Source of the DNA: Leptodactylus fallax
Lineage: Eukaryota > Chordata > Amphibia > Anura > Leptodactylidae
Reading direction: 5' to 3'
Length of the DNA stretch: 64,000 bases
Assembly (NCBI GenBank): GCA_947044405.1
Contig: CAMRHE010000012.1
Span: 9,854,001 to 9,918,000 of the forward strand
A program made the position numbers and the translations under genes. Position 1 is the stretch's first letter, and every line of letters starts with the position of its first letter. The notes below the pieces were generated by a model. It was not told the DNA's origin and searched no databases. It worked only from the letters and a program-made list of their open reading frames with translations. Shown here piece after piece: positions 12,368 through 25,695 of this stretch.

Positions 12368-12699
12368 AACCAGATTTGAACCCACTCAGAATAAAAGGTT
12401 CTAATGCAAAAAATGGTACTTATGCTCACTGACCCCAGTGCCTGTTTGGTCCTGATGCTGCTGCACTGGTCTTTATTTTTTGGTGTCTGTTGACACATAG
12501 CAAGTGCCCAAAAATGTCTGCTTAGCCTTTTTTTGAATAAAACAGGTCGATGACCAAAGTAGCGAGTGATTGACTGGGCAGGTGTTTCCTGTGTGTTGAT
12601 AGAAAGCAGAGACCATCAGGGACCTGGGCACTGGGCTGACACTAAATTTGGTAAGGACCATTTTTATGTTGGAACCTCTATTCTGAACAGGTACAAATA

Positions 12700-12990
12700 T
12701 ATATATATCTTATATACAGTATATAAAAATGAGTTTCTGTCTGTCTGTTCTTTATGTGCGACCAATCGACTGGACCAATCCTCACCAAATTTGGTACACA
12801 GGTACATCAGGTGTCCGGGAAGATTTTAGATTGGGTCTCAGCTCTCTAGGACGTACCGTTCCTGAGATACAGTATTCCCAAAAAAGTACCTGCATTAACT
12901 AATACAAGCCTGCAAGTCTTTCACTCATATTCCAACTGCCATACACACAGTTACATGTCCCTTATCAGCCAATAGAAGCTCGCAGGATTG
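12700..12990 (-). repeat. Fragment of interspersed repeat B
   Basis: This is an inverted copy of the end part of the repeat at 59525-61310: GAGTTTCTGTCTGTCTGTTC, ATTTGGTACACAGGTACATC, CCGTTCCTGAGATACAGTAT and TTATCAGCCAATAGAAGC all recur there as reverse complements. A TA-rich tract precedes it. Class unknown. Confidence 0.75.
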
Positions 12991-14964
12991 CAAAAAACTA
13001 TAATGATGTTCGTATATCAGGAGGACTCATGGTTTCTTATTTAAAAAAGGTAGATACAGGAAATAGAGAATTGATCAGCTTTCAATGGTCATGCATTCAT
13101 CTTGAAGATGTCATGTTAGACGTCAAGCCTCCCCACGTCTCTGTGTTCTCCATCTGTACGTTCCCCTATATCAGTGTCTGCCAATCATTTATACCAATAT
13201 TGTAGGTGTTTCTTAGATACTTCGATGTTCTTTTCACTATATATGGAAATTTCTAATATAGTTTTACATACCAATGACATATCCTTGCGTTCCAAGACAG
13301 TAGTAGTGTGGAATTAACTACTGTGTATGTCTCAGACACACGAATATTGTAAACTATGATATTTAACAGGAATCCAGAGTGGGAGCTAGTAGTACTTACC
13401 AGCCAAGCTCCTGCCGCTACAGCCAGAACTCGGCAGAATGGGTAATGCCATGTCCGTAACAACCTGAACTATAAAACTGTCAAATTACCTATCCTGCTCT
13501 GCGCACACAAATAAATACAAAACAATGATAGAATTACTCATTTCTGCCTATCCTGCCGACAAAAACGGAACGACAGACATCAAAGAAGCTATCCTCCACC
13601 CACTAGCTCAAGGTCAGCTGACAATTAGTGATGAAGCCCGAAAAGGAATAAACTGGTGAAAAATGTAGAATACAAGAATGACCAATTATAGGGTTACTCC
13701 TCACGTACACGCACACGGCAGTTCGAAGGGGCTTTCCCATCTGGGGAAGTTTAGGTACGCTTTATTCGGTTATATGCACACTCACATGAACACTTCATTA
13801 TCACAATGCAGAATGCCACAATGAAAAGATACTAGGATTAACGGTTCTTTAAGACAGGGATACATAGACGGGGTGGGGGGGGGGGGGGGTTGGAAGGTAG
13901 TTTAGTCAGTCAGTCATTCATTTTCCTGCTGCAGCCACCCCCCTCCTCCGTCTCACTGATAATAAACCTTCACATAATACAGTCCTGTCTGGATTCAATT
14001 AGACTTTCACTGTCTAGTCTTACTCTTTAAACAATGCCTTCAAACCTTTCTGGCCCCCATGATGCTATCACATCAGAGGCCCAGTGTTTTATAACAGCAC
14101 GCCAAAATGGTGTGCAGATCGTGCGGATATTGAAGATTAATTTTAAGCATTACAAACTAAATACTTCCTTCCACTCTAAACAAATCACATGAATCCCCTT
14201 CTTGAAGAAATCAGGCTCTATTTACATTCACCCTGATGCAGCTGCGCAGGCTGCCTTAGAAGGCCACGGCTGCAATAAATCCCTATATTAGGAAACCTAG
14301 ATTGCCAACCAGTGATCTCCGCAGCTTGTTCTCGGCTCGATTATGAACATTTCCTAGTGGTTTTGAAAAAAGCAAGGCTTATCTTTCTCATGACATTAGA
14401 AATTCATGCGCACTTCAGGAGATTAATATCCTGCTTAGGGGCAGAGGGCCGATGAATCAGTTCTGTAAATTAATACAGCATTGTGCAGAAGCAGATGTGA
14501 GTCCTGCAAGCTGTATGCATCTACAATATAACAAGCATAAGGACAAGACTTCACTTGGAGGGTTCTGAAACTAAGAGTAGGCTTTCTGCCATAAGACTCC
14601 GATCACAAACTTTTTCCTAACATTTTTAGACAGGATCCGTTATAAAGGGATTGAAATCACAAAACATTTCTGTATCTTTACTGATATAATGTATTTGGCC
14701 ACACTTTCTTCACCACCACAAAATCAAGAAGAATACATAGTACTGAGGATGTAAACAAGGGCAACAAGGTGAAAATAAACCAATAGAATTGGGTATTTTG
14801 GGGAGTGATTTCTTGTGACACATTCAGTTAAGTCAATGAGTGCAAATATTAATGAAATTTAAAGACTTATACAATGGGCCATGAATGTGATTGCAGCAAT
14901 ACTACTATAAACCACTAGAGGGCTCACCCTCCGGTTATTTATTTTTATTTATTCATTCATTACG
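12991..14964. other. Intronic sequence; candidate conserved non-coding block and a G-run
   Basis: A G-rich run at 13870-13889 could form a quadruplex. The stretch at about 14220-14530 lacks repeat signatures and has homeodomain-like TAAATTAATAC and TTAATATCC words, so it is a candidate conserved non-coding element. I see no exon. Confidence 0.35.
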
Positions 14965-15205
14965 CTTGCTTGTATAGCACCATCATATTCGGCAACACTT
15001 TACAGATATTGCCAGTCACTGTCTCATATAGGGCTCACAATCTACATTCCCTATCAGTATGTCTTTGGAGTGTGGGAGGAAACTCAAGCAAACACAGGGA
15101 GAACATACAAACTCCTTGCAGATGTTGCCCTGGCAGGATTCGAACCCAGGACTTCAGCGCTGCAAGGCTACAGTGCTAACCACTGAGCCACCGTGCTGCC
15201 CCAGT
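14965..15205 (-). repeat. V-SINE-like tRNA-derived SINE
   Basis: Read on the minus strand, it begins at the right with a tRNA-like head. GTGGCTCAGTGGTTAGCACT fits an A box and GGGTTCGAATCC a B box of a polymerase III promoter. The conserved core follows, with TATGTTCTCCCTGTGTTTGC and TTTCCTCCCACACTCCAAAG as in the DANA/mermaid group, then a tail ending in a GGTGCTATACAAGCAAG-type sequence. It looks close to full length. Its promoter is probably no longer under selection. Confidence 0.85.
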
Positions 15206-16079
15206 TGAAGCGAACAAGCATATGGAAATATGAAGAGAGACCAACAAGGTTTGGAAAACTGTTCCTTCTTGATTTACTAGATGGCAGGAAGGACGCTTTA
15301 GAGTAGATATATCCCCATCATCGAATAACAGGTTACTACAGCTATAGCTACTGCACCAATGCATTTTAAGACCTACTAGACATCAGAAGATGGGTTGCTT
15401 ACGCCATGCAAATTGCTATAGATTTCACTAGTAAAATGCCAAGTTCTGGAGTTTAATACAGGACTACCAATATAATAACTTTTTCAAAGGTGATAATTTC
15501 TCCACTTCCAGAGTTTGTTTCCCAGCCAGAGCAAATGCATCGCTCTCTACAGGAAGCAGATCTGTTCCAATATGGAAATAAAGCAGGGAAAGTTCTTCCC
15601 CAAATGGCAAAAGGGGCCGACCAGTTAATCATATCACAGACCTAAAGGATCTTTCGGAGTTGGTCTAGACAGGACGGGCATGGTAGTGGTTTTTGGTATG
15701 GTATATTATGTCTATTTGTAACAGTATTACATGTTTCTAGCTGTTGCTTTTGGCTGCCTTTATTTCTTTGCATTATGCATATTACTTTAATTATTTACTT
15801 GTGAATCAGCCTATCAGCTAGGTTATATTATATTGTATACATTGACATTGCTATTTCATTTCTCTCTACCTTACCTACCACGCTTTTGGTTGCTGGCATG
15901 TTCAGTATTGAGACTTGCCTTAGTCTCTTCCCCCATGTCACAATTTTTATAGCATTTACATATTGTCATGCTTATTCATGTTTCTATTGAGCATTAATAA
16001 ATATGTATTTTATTTACATTTTTGTGAGGTTTTTCTTTATTTATAAACTAGACAGGACCTGACAAGACTGTATCCATCC
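15206..16079. other. Intronic sequence without recognised features
   Basis: Becomes strongly AT-rich from about 15700 to 16050. No reading frame with family signature, repeat end or splice-bordered exon is seen. Confidence 0.5.
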
Positions 16080-17075
16080 TTCACAGTTTGTTTTTTTTTA
16101 TCATCGGTACTGAGACCGGAGGATTGTGACCAGAGGTGCTGAATTCTTAGACAGGGTTCGACTACCTTGCCTTAGCCAAGAACAGAGGGAACATCTCAAC
16201 ACTAGAGTTACCGAAGAGGAGGTGGGCACAACAATATGACAACTAGCATCTGGGAAGGCACTGAGCCTGGAGAGGTACCCTAAAGAATTCTTTAAGGCCA
16301 TACAATAAAAAATAGCTCCTGTGTTGGTGCTTGAGTCCTAGGTTCCAATCCCGCACAGTAAATCTGCAAAGAGCTTGTATGTTCTCCCCATGTTTGTGTG
16401 GGTTTCTTCTGGGTACTCCGGTTTCCTCCCACACTTCAAAAAGCCATACCGATAGGGAATGTAGATTGTGAGCGCTATATAGGACAGTGTTGAAAATATC
16501 TGTAAAGCGCTGCGGAATATGAAAGCACTATAAGCAAGCAAAATAAACAACATATTAAATATGAGCTACATTGCAGAAGAGTCAAAAAATGCACAAACAA
16601 GAAATCTGCCACCCACTGGAATCAGGTTCCTCTAGAACCATATCCTTGACAGACAGGAAAGCTCTTTTAAAGATTCTGTTGAATTACTTGACAATATCTA
16701 TGCTGGGCTTAATTGGCAGATTCCAGGCAGGATTTTTTGGGGGGAGAGCTGCAGTGGTCAATACCCACACGGTACTTGTGGTTCTGGACAGGGTGGATCA
16801 CCAGCTTTAGCCAGGAGAAAAACTGATCATATTCCCTCTCGACATTGAAAAAGTGTTTAACAATGTTAAGTGGGAATGGCTGGGGCTGGCAATGGATAAA
16901 ATGGGGATAACTGGCGACATCAGGATATGTATACACAACCCTCAGCCCCAATAAGCACACAGGGAGGTTTTTGTTGTCAGAACTCTTCCGTTTACAGAAG
17001 GAAACTCAGCAGGAGTGTCCCTTGTCCCCTTTGCTCTTTAATTGCTTTGGAACCCCTGGTCAGACTTCTAGAGGA
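16080..17075 (+). pseudogene. L1/Tx1-type LINE reverse-transcriptase remnant, interrupted by a SINE
   Basis: Translation in shifting plus-strand frames gives TEEEVGTTI and SGKALSLE with EFFKAIQ (about 16200-16305), matching the motif before the RT fingers of L1-clade LINEs. Beyond the SINE it continues with ISLTDRKALLKIL, GRFQAGFFGGR, PLDIEKVFNNVKWEWLG and SLVPFALIALEPL (about 16640-17060), matching RT motifs up to the QGCPLSP region. Many stops and frameshifts, and no YADD catalytic box found, make this a dead copy. Confidence 0.7.
16306..16552 (+). repeat. V-SINE-like SINE inserted in the LINE remnant
   Basis: A degraded tRNA-like head with B box AGGTTCCAATCCCG is followed by the core TATGTTCTCCCCATGTTTG, GGTACTCCGGTTTCCTCCCA, ATAGGGAATGTAGATTGTGA and the tail TGTAAAGCGCTGCGGAATAT ... 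AAGCAAGCAAAATAA. It splits the LINE reading frame between the EFFKAIQ and ISLTDRKALL motifs, so it arrived after the LINE. Confidence 0.8.
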
Positions 17076-17711
17076 CTCAAAGGCCTGAAATCCGTCCCTC
17101 GGCCTTGTGTTTTGTTGCCCACGGCTTCTTTAACCATAAGGCAAACAGTGCAGCTGCACTGGGCCCCCTTAGACCACGTCACATGACATCACTCAGTTTG
17201 TTTTGTCTTTGGCCAGAAGGTCCCCAGCACTCTATAGCCCAATGGGTGTCTGATATTCTCTTAGCATCAATTCTGTTGAGGGCCCTCGAAGATGTCTATG
17301 AGGTGCTGCGCCACCTACAGCGAACTCGAATAGTTCTTGTTAATGTTACTTTCTTGAAAAAGTTCATAAAAACATTCAAAATAAAACACTAACACTAGAA
17401 TTTCATTTCCATGTACTGAAATTGTTACAAATGCTTAAGTTATGCACAGGAAGGAAACCAAAAGAAAATTTGGTCAAGCCAAAGAGATCATTGAACAAGT
17501 ACAGCATAAATCCTTATGCTTATCCTTATCCTTGTTAATTGTCTGCAGGGTAAAAGTATAAGTCATAAGACAATGCACAATGGAGGTCCACTGTACTTAC
17601 AGCAATTGCTGCTTAAACATTTGTATTTGGAAACATGATAGAACATAGGTGATAACCCTTACCGAGAGTGCATCTAGCACTATGTAGTATAACATACACA
17701 AGACAACTCAC
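17076..17711. other. AFG2A intron, nothing recognised
   Basis: Apart from the trailing edge of the LINE remnant, no repeat end or exon is recognised before the exon donor at 17711. Confidence 0.5.
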
Positions 17712-17967
17712 CTGCCTCCTGGCACAAAGCTGCTAAATCTGCCCCCACATAGCCATGGGTGCTGTTGGCTAAATCTGTTAGCTCCTCCTCTTTCAGTTGA
17801 TGTGGGACCTTGATGAGCATCCGCTTAAGAATGTCCAGACGCCCCTGAGCATTGGGGACACCAATCTCTATTTCTTTGTCAAAGCGCCCGGGACGACGTA
17901 ATGCGGGGTCCAATGAATGAGGACGATTGGTTGCACCCAGAACTACCAGCTGGCCCTGGCTCTCTTC
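17712..17967 (-). CDS. AFG2A: AFG2A (SPATA5) exon with D1 sensor 1 and arginine-finger region
   Basis: This 256-bp exon encodes [20 protein letters not shown], covering sensor 1 (the Asn of ATNRP) and the RRPGRFD region that supplies the arginine fingers acting on the neighbouring subunit. It continues through [17 protein letters not shown] to [15 protein letters not shown], the small helical lid of D1. The acceptor AG is at 17968-17969 and the donor GTGAGT begins at 17711. It ends one base into a Gly codon. It is the last AFG2A exon found in the window. The exons for the second ATPase domain were looked for to the left on the minus strand and not found, so the following intron is longer than 17.7 kb. 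Confidence 0.97.
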
Positions 17968-18472
17968 CTAAACATGGTGCAGTAAAATAAAACATACATC
18001 AGGTCTTTCAGGTCATATGATTTATATTGAGAGTGAAGTCAGGAGGAAAAAAAAAAGTAAAGAAAGATATTAAATTGGAGGATGTAAGTGAACCTGTCAA
18101 ACTGGATAAGATGTCCGATCAGTGGGCAGAATGTTAGAAAGCAGGAAGACTCATATATAGTTTTGCAGGGAAGTTCTGGTAAATTTGTAATGTCTTCATC
18201 TATCTCTCTTCTCATTCTGGGATTGGTAGTCCAGTAGGTGGTCTCATCAGTAACTGACCGCCTTCCTAGTATGAATGTATAGATGGAGATAGCTGTCAAT
18301 CACTGAATAGCTCCGCTAACTGGACTCCTAAGTATTAAACAGGAATAATAAAAAAAAAAATACATATTACACCTTTCCCACAAAACTATGGATCATTCGG
18401 CTTAGCTCCACCTGCTCTATAACGTGGTGTCCATACTGAGCTGCATGTTGGATTTGACAGATTCACTTTAAA

Positions 18473-18877
18473 GGGGTTATCCGGGGCAGGGGAAGTTCTA
18501 ACAATAAAAATGAATCTGTAACTGATGACTTTATCGTGCTGCGCTGGCAACAGGAGCTGGTGAGGAAAAGCAGAGACGCCACTATAGAACAGAGCCTTGT
18601 ACAGTCAGAGGGGGCGTTCCTTACTGCCGAGTGATGACGCTGAGCTGTGAGGAACGCCTCCCCAGTACAGGTCTATGGACGAGTACTGTCAGGGAGGGCG
18701 TTCCTCACAGCCCAGCTAGGCTGTCAGGAACGCCTTTCTGACAGTGGGCTGAGATCGGTAACAGCCCCAATATCTCCAATCCCCAGGGCACATAACGGGA
18801 AAGCCGACAGTACGCTGTCAGCTTTCTAGCGGTATATAAAACCGCGTGTGCCTGAGGACATGAAAGGTCCTCTTTAA
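18473..18877. mobile_element. TTAA MITE, apparently chimeric with family A
   Basis: It opens at the left with TTTAAAGGGGTTATCCGGG, a common TTAA-MITE end. The right two-thirds (GGAACGCC near 18650, GGCACATAACGGGAAAGCC, TTTCTAGCGGTATATAAAAC, GACATGAAAGGTCC) match family A (1055-1500) and end at TTTAA. The two ends do not pair with each other, so it is either two abutting insertions or a recombinant. Non-coding. Confidence 0.6.
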
Positions 18878-18924
18878 GGTCTGCTGGGCTTGTGGCTTAC
18901 CATGCTATTTAAATTTTAATTTTA

Positions 18925-20853
<1,929 letters not shown>

Positions 20854-20910
20854 CGTTGAGACGCTTCAGCAAATATCTGACTCAGTCGGGCTTCTGACTC
20901 TCCGTAAAAT
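20854..20910 (-). CDS. AFG2A: AFG2A (SPATA5) 57-bp exon, D1 pore/second region
   Basis: This very small exon encodes FYGESEARLSQIFAEASQ with a split Lys before and a split Arg after. The FYGESE pattern is the AFG2 version of the conserved segment after the pore loop of the D1 AAA+ domain, which threads or grips substrate. The acceptor AG is at 20911-20912 and the donor GTAAT begins at 20853. The phase is consistent with both neighbours: the final CG plus T of the next exon gives Arg. It would be missed by ORF scanning. Identification rests on motif, phase and position between the Walker A and Walker B exons. Confidence 0.92.
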
Positions 20911-21754
20911 CTGTAATGAAAAATAAACTAATCTAAATATCACATTAATGTTGCCAACTATTTCAGTTTAACAATTTCACCTAGTCATATGAGGGTTTGT
21001 TTTTGTGTGACAAACTGTACTTTGCAATAGTCCCATTTACTTTTCCACACAATGTGCTGGGGAGCTGGAAAAAATATAAAAGTGAGAACTAGAAACAAAC
21101 TTAATTTGCTGTGTATAAAAATGACGTTATCTACAATTTTTGGGTCGGTACAATCACATAGACACCAAATTTTTATACCATACTTCTGACTGTAAGATGC
21201 CTAAAAAAATAATGTAAAAAGTGCAACTCAAATGACAAACCTGGGAGCCTGTAATATGCTTCCGTCTGTCATGCTAAAAAATCCTGGACCCTAGCTCTGG
21301 TTCCAATGGACGGCGATCCTTAACATAAAGGTACCTGCAAGTTTCTGTTATTCAGGTGCCTTGGTTGCATTTAAAATGAAAGTGTCTCCAATTACATAGA
21401 AATGTTAAACGGATTGTCCGGGATAAAATGATATTTCTACTCTAATAACATGAAAGGTCTCCTATAGATACATTTTAGAAAGCGTGTTCAATACTTTTTC
21501 CCTGTGACATTTCTCATTATCACACAATATATGGACATCTATGCTTTGATTTCTTTCCCTGTGTGGATTGGATGAGATGTTACCGACATCTGGTGAGAAT
21601 TTCATGTCAATAGCAACTTTAGAAATATATTTACTTTGAAAATTGGTGACATGTTCAATATTTATTTCACCTTCTGTATATGTTATTTTACGATTAAAAG
21701 CGATTATTTAGGCCATGCCCCTTTTAAAACCACGCCCTTAAAGTATGTGTTGGA

Positions 21755-22318
21755 CGAACCTTGGTTCACCCACCGAACACATCCAAACTGGAATGGTTAT
21801 TATTATACCCTGGGGTCTCTTCAGCGTAGGCCCAGTGAGACTCCTTGATCTCTTTAAGCCTTGTATGTGTCAAGACGCCACCTGATGCCATTGAGTAGAC
21901 CGGCACTGAAAGAAGACCAATGTCGGAGCCCAGGGGAGGCAAGTTACACTGTTTTTTTTATATTTGAGCACCTCCCCTGGGCCTCAGCTTATTATACTCT
22001 ATACAGGGGATCCATCTTGGTATTTTTTTACTTTTGTTATGATTTTGGATTAAAAACTAAGTTTTACCTACACCTGGTCAGATTGATTGCTGGACTATCC
22101 ATTTGTGTTTTTGGACTTGTCCATCACCCCGAGCCGACGAGGTTTTTGTCTGTGCATCACAGGAACCAGGAGGACTGTGCCTTGAAAATACAACATATTG
22201 TGAGGGGACTGTGTGTGTTTTTCCCTTTTTTACTGTATTATACTGAAGAGACCTCAGAGTATAATAATAATAATAATAGCAGTTTCGGTTCAGACGTGTT
22301 TGGTGACTGAAGGTAGAA
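21755..22318. mobile_element. Foldback element with GGGGTCTCTTCAG arms
   Basis: Left TTATTATTATACCCTGGGGTCTCTTCAG (21797-21824) pairs with right CTGAAGAGACCTC followed by a TAATAATAA run (22241-22277). Outer ends CACCGAACACATCCAAACTGG and the complement of CAGACGTGTTTGGTG also pair. The 149-codon frame within it has no recognisable domain. Confidence 0.55.
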
Positions 22319-22439
22319 CCTCTCGAATATTGTAATAACCAAACCAAAATAACCAATGTGCATAAAATTACAAAATCTGGGTTGAGACTTGGTTTTCTGT
22401 TTATTTTTTGGTTAATTGCCCAGCCCTAGTTATGTCTGT

Positions 22440-23725
22440 ATAAAACTGATATACACTCCATGACTCAGTTTGTAGAATCACCTTTAGCAGAAATAACTTG
22501 GAGTAATGGTTTTATGACAGTTTTATACAGTTAAATCAGTTTATCACATAATTCTAGAGGAAATTAGCCCTATTTTTCTTTATAATGTTTCTCCAGTTCA
22601 TGGAGGTTTGTTGGCATTTGATTATGCACAGCTCTCTTAGGGTATGTTCACGTTGAGCTTTTTGCAAGCTGAAAATATCTGCTTCAGGAATTAGGAAACT
22701 TTTTTTTGACGCTCATTTTACATGTGTTTTTTTGTTGCTTTTTTTACTCCAGCACACTGTATGGACCTGGAAACTTCTCCTCAACCACTTTCATACCAGA
22801 TGCTTTACCCCCCTTTCCAGACCAGGCACATTCAAATTTTTTTGTATGTGCAGTTTTGGAGGGCTACAACATTATCATTTGTGTTAATCAACTAATTTCT
22901 GCGTCTTTTTCTGTGACACATAGGGCTTTATTTTTATGTTTTTGTTTTTGCACGTGTTTTAATTTTTTTTTTTTTTTTTATATCCGGGAAAATATAAACA
23001 AGAGGAGGGAAAACATGTCTAATTTTTTTTTTTTTTTTTAATTTAACACAAAGTGCTACTAAAAAGACTTTATAAAATAGTTTTTCCCCTCCGTTACAGT
23101 AACTTTTATTTTGTATAGTGTTGTCGTGGATGGGGATATAACCTTTAATAAGAGCATTTTATTGGCGTATTATTATTTTTTTTTTTATTATTATTATTTA
23201 TTTATTTTACATTGTGTTCCCATAAGGTCATAATAGACCTTTGGGGACATCTGACCACTTTTTTTTTGTTGGGGAGGCTGATTTCCCTTGTAACTGGGGC
23301 TGGTACATTTAGCCCCAGTTGCAGGAGGAATACAGCCTCCTGCACATTATTGTATAGCTTATAGAGCTGATCTGGGTCCTGTAGGTTTTTTCAGGCGGAT
23401 TCCGCATCATAATCTGCCTGCAAAAAACTCTGTGTGAATATAGCCTTAAGGTCCTGATACAGCATTTCATTTGGATTGAAGGACTGTATTGTCTGGACTG
23501 GCTGGGCCATTGCTACACCTTGAATCTTTTTGAGCCATTTTGTCACAGATTTGCTGGTGTGCTTGGGATCATAGTCCTCTTGCATGACCAAATTTCGGCC
23601 AAGTTTTAGCTGTTGGATAGATCATCGCACATTTGACTATAAAACTTTTGTATACAGAGGAGATCCATTTGGCATATTCTTAGACTGTCTAGTCTAACAT
23701 TTTGCCACTTATTAATGGCCTACAA
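22440..23725 (-). pseudogene. Degenerate Tc1/mariner transposase remnant split by a MITE
   Basis: The minus strand between 23720 and 23449 encodes a fragment with DYDPKHTSK, corresponding to the second catalytic Asp region (QDNDPKHTSK) of Tc1 transposases, then a degraded form of SPDLNPIE. The sequence continues at 22636 down to about 22440 with the downstream C-terminal part. An 806-bp Harbinger-type MITE interrupts it. Stops, frameshifts and lost catalytic residues show that it is inactive. Confidence 0.75.
22640..23445. mobile_element. PIF/Harbinger-type MITE with TTA target duplication
   Basis: Left GGGTATGTTCACGTTGAG and right (reverse complement) GGCTATATTCACACAGAG form imperfect terminal inverted repeats, with further pairing at CTTTTTGCAAGC/GCCTGCAAAAAAC. 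TTA occurs on both sides (22637-22639, 23446-23448). It sits inside a Tc1 remnant whose sequence reads continuously across the insertion once one TTA is removed. A 3-bp TWA duplication is characteristic of PIF/Harbinger. It holds several long T-runs. Confidence 0.8.
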
Positions 23726-23739
23726 GTTCTTTCTTTTGG

Positions 23740-24240
23740 CACAATGATTTGCAACGGAAACGACTTCCCGAGCGATTATGGGCTATTGCGCATGCGCGAG
23801 CTGCCTGGTGACGTCACGAAAACGGCTGCTGGCGGCGAAGTGGGCGGGCTAGCTAGGGAAAAAGGGAGGGGGAGTGATTTGGGAGGGGGACAATGAGTGT
23901 GAGGGAGGTGTGGTGATTGAGATCTAGGATTCTAATGATGGCTGTTGAAGGTGTAGTGGGCGGGCTAGTTAAGGAAACAGGGAGGGGGAAGTATGTGAGA
24001 AAGGGAGGGGATCAGACAGTGGAGAGGGATGAGAAGAGAGGGATCATGGAACTTGTAGTAAACACAGAAAGGAAGTTAGGGATGTACACAAATGCTGAAG
24101 ATGCAATGAGCTCACTGAGAACCCCAGAAATCACTCAAAACACTGCTAAAAGGTATTTGGTGGCATTTATTACCACCATTAATAGCACTAACAGACCTTT
24201 TTTGAAAAATGATTCTTTGCCCGGAAAACCCCTTTAATGA
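23740..24240. repeat. CpG-rich repeat ending in a TTAA MITE terminus
   Basis: The right end CGGAAAACCCC-TTTAA is the typical end of a TTAA MITE. The left part has TTGCGCATGCGCGA and TGACGTCA words (NRF1- and CRE-like) and GGGCGGGC. Similar CATGCGC-rich cores occur in other MITEs of this window, so I read it as transposon interior rather than a host promoter. The matching left terminus was not found. Confidence 0.5.
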
Positions 24241-24701
24241 ATATGGAAGCCATAAATGCGATTCACTTTTCACACACTTGTTCTGCATTTTGGCCTAGTT
24301 TTTGTTAAATAGTGACCTGGTTTAATTTGTCGTGTTTTGTTTATGTGATGTTGTATTTACCTACTTTTAAGAACTTCTATGGACCAGATATTTTTATTAT
24401 GTCCTGATACGTAAAACCATAGAACTCAAAGAGGATGTACTTTGCTTTTCAACTGTATACTTCATTTGACAAGGTTTCTGGACATTGTCGATCATTTTTT
24501 GGATAGTGAAATTATGGTCAGTGTAAGTCAACTGGCACAATTATCTCCCATTGTTCACCATTTTGGCAAGAGTAGTTAAGGAGAAATTATCTCTACAAGT
24601 TGCAATAGATGGGAATTTATCAGAAACAGTCAGCCATTTACGTAGTAGTTGGAGCTGGAGTTAGAGTTAAAGTTGGAATGTTTGGCTTACAGACTGAACA
24701 G

Positions 24702-25213
24702 TGTTAGATAAAACCCAGGGTTCCAACTATCCCAGAAGCCACACTGCATAATGAACAACCAAAAACAAATAAGGTAACAGCAGTGGTGCGGTCCCAACCA
24801 GTCAGGGACACAATGTCCGGGAAAAACAGGTTTATTTGAAAAATAGCAGAATAAATAAACCTTCACTTCAGATACAATAAAAAACATTAAACAAAACTCT
24901 GCTCTTCCGAGCGCTAACTAAACAAAATAAGGCTAGCTATACGTGTGGCTTACTACCAGCCACACGAACAAAACAAATACCACAGTTAGGTCTGACCAGA
25001 CTCTCAGTATGCCAGGACAAACCCAGGCGCCTCCTCTCGCTTCCGGGATCTGCCCTGAATTGTAGGCTCTGCAGCCTTTTAAAGGCCCAGTAACAAGCCC
25101 AGGACCCACACCTGGGCTGAGGCCTACTCAAGACCCGCCCTGGACCACACATATGTCAGAAACCTGGGGGAAATATAAGGTGACTCCTGCACCCTGCCTG
25201 TCACCTTCTCACA
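24702..25213 (-). mobile_element. LTR-like retroelement block (possible solo LTR)
   Basis: Read on the minus strand, it starts TGTGAGAAGGTGACAGG, has a TATA-like TTTAAAAGG about 135 bp in and CAAATAAACC-type polyadenylation signals further on, and ends TATCTAACA. This TG...CA layout and size (about 512 bp) fit a solo LTR. I could not find a clean flanking duplication, and no internal gag-pol is present, so class and exact ends are uncertain. Confidence 0.45.
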
Positions 25214-25695
25214 CAAGCAAGAAAATTAAACATGCATACTCCTTAACTGGGCTAAGGACCAATTTTTTGCCCTAACTGACAGCCTAAAAGTTTTATTTGT
25301 CCACTGACTGGCTATAGGAGGGCTGCTTTTTTACAGGACAAGTTGCATTTTATGTGTATATCATAGATGCTACCAATATGGTAACAATCTCTACTGAGGT
25401 AAGCCACCACGTGGCTAATTGATTGTACAAATGATTCTCCCATTAATATGCTGTCCAGAACTAGAAGATCAAAGCACTATCTACAATAAACCAGTCATGC
25501 CATGAACACATAGTTTTAGTTAACGGCTGACACAAATCCAAAATAACTGATGAGCTTTCAGGTTTTCCCACAATAGACATTTATCACCTATGCACCAGAT
25601 AGATGATAAATGTCTGATTGCTGGGGACACCAGCAATCACCAGTATGGGGGTCTCGTGCACCCCAGTTTCTGGAAAACTTTAAATGGATCAGTGA

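Noticed and set aside
14965..15205. Possible functional tRNA gene because of good A and B boxes
   Set aside because: The boxes belong to a SINE head followed by the V-SINE core. No cloverleaf with acceptor stem pairing is apparent.
1..17711. Exons for the second ATPase domain of AFG2A
   Set aside because: I looked on the minus strand for the expected LCALRR, IRPSAMRE and second Walker motifs and found none. They must lie outside the window.
21861..22310. 149-codon plus-strand reading frame
   Set aside because: It lies inside a foldback repeat, has no domain, and its Asn run comes from a TAA microsatellite.
23391..23591. Independent gene suggested by a 66-codon frame with DPKHTSK
   Set aside because: It is part of a degraded Tc1 transposase whose flanks continue beyond an inserted MITE.
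23740..24010. CpG-rich stretch with NRF1-like and CRE-like sites that resembles a promoter
   Set aside because: It runs into a TTAA-MITE terminus at 24225-24240, and similar CATGCGC-rich cores occur inside other MITEs here. A transposon interior is the simpler reading.
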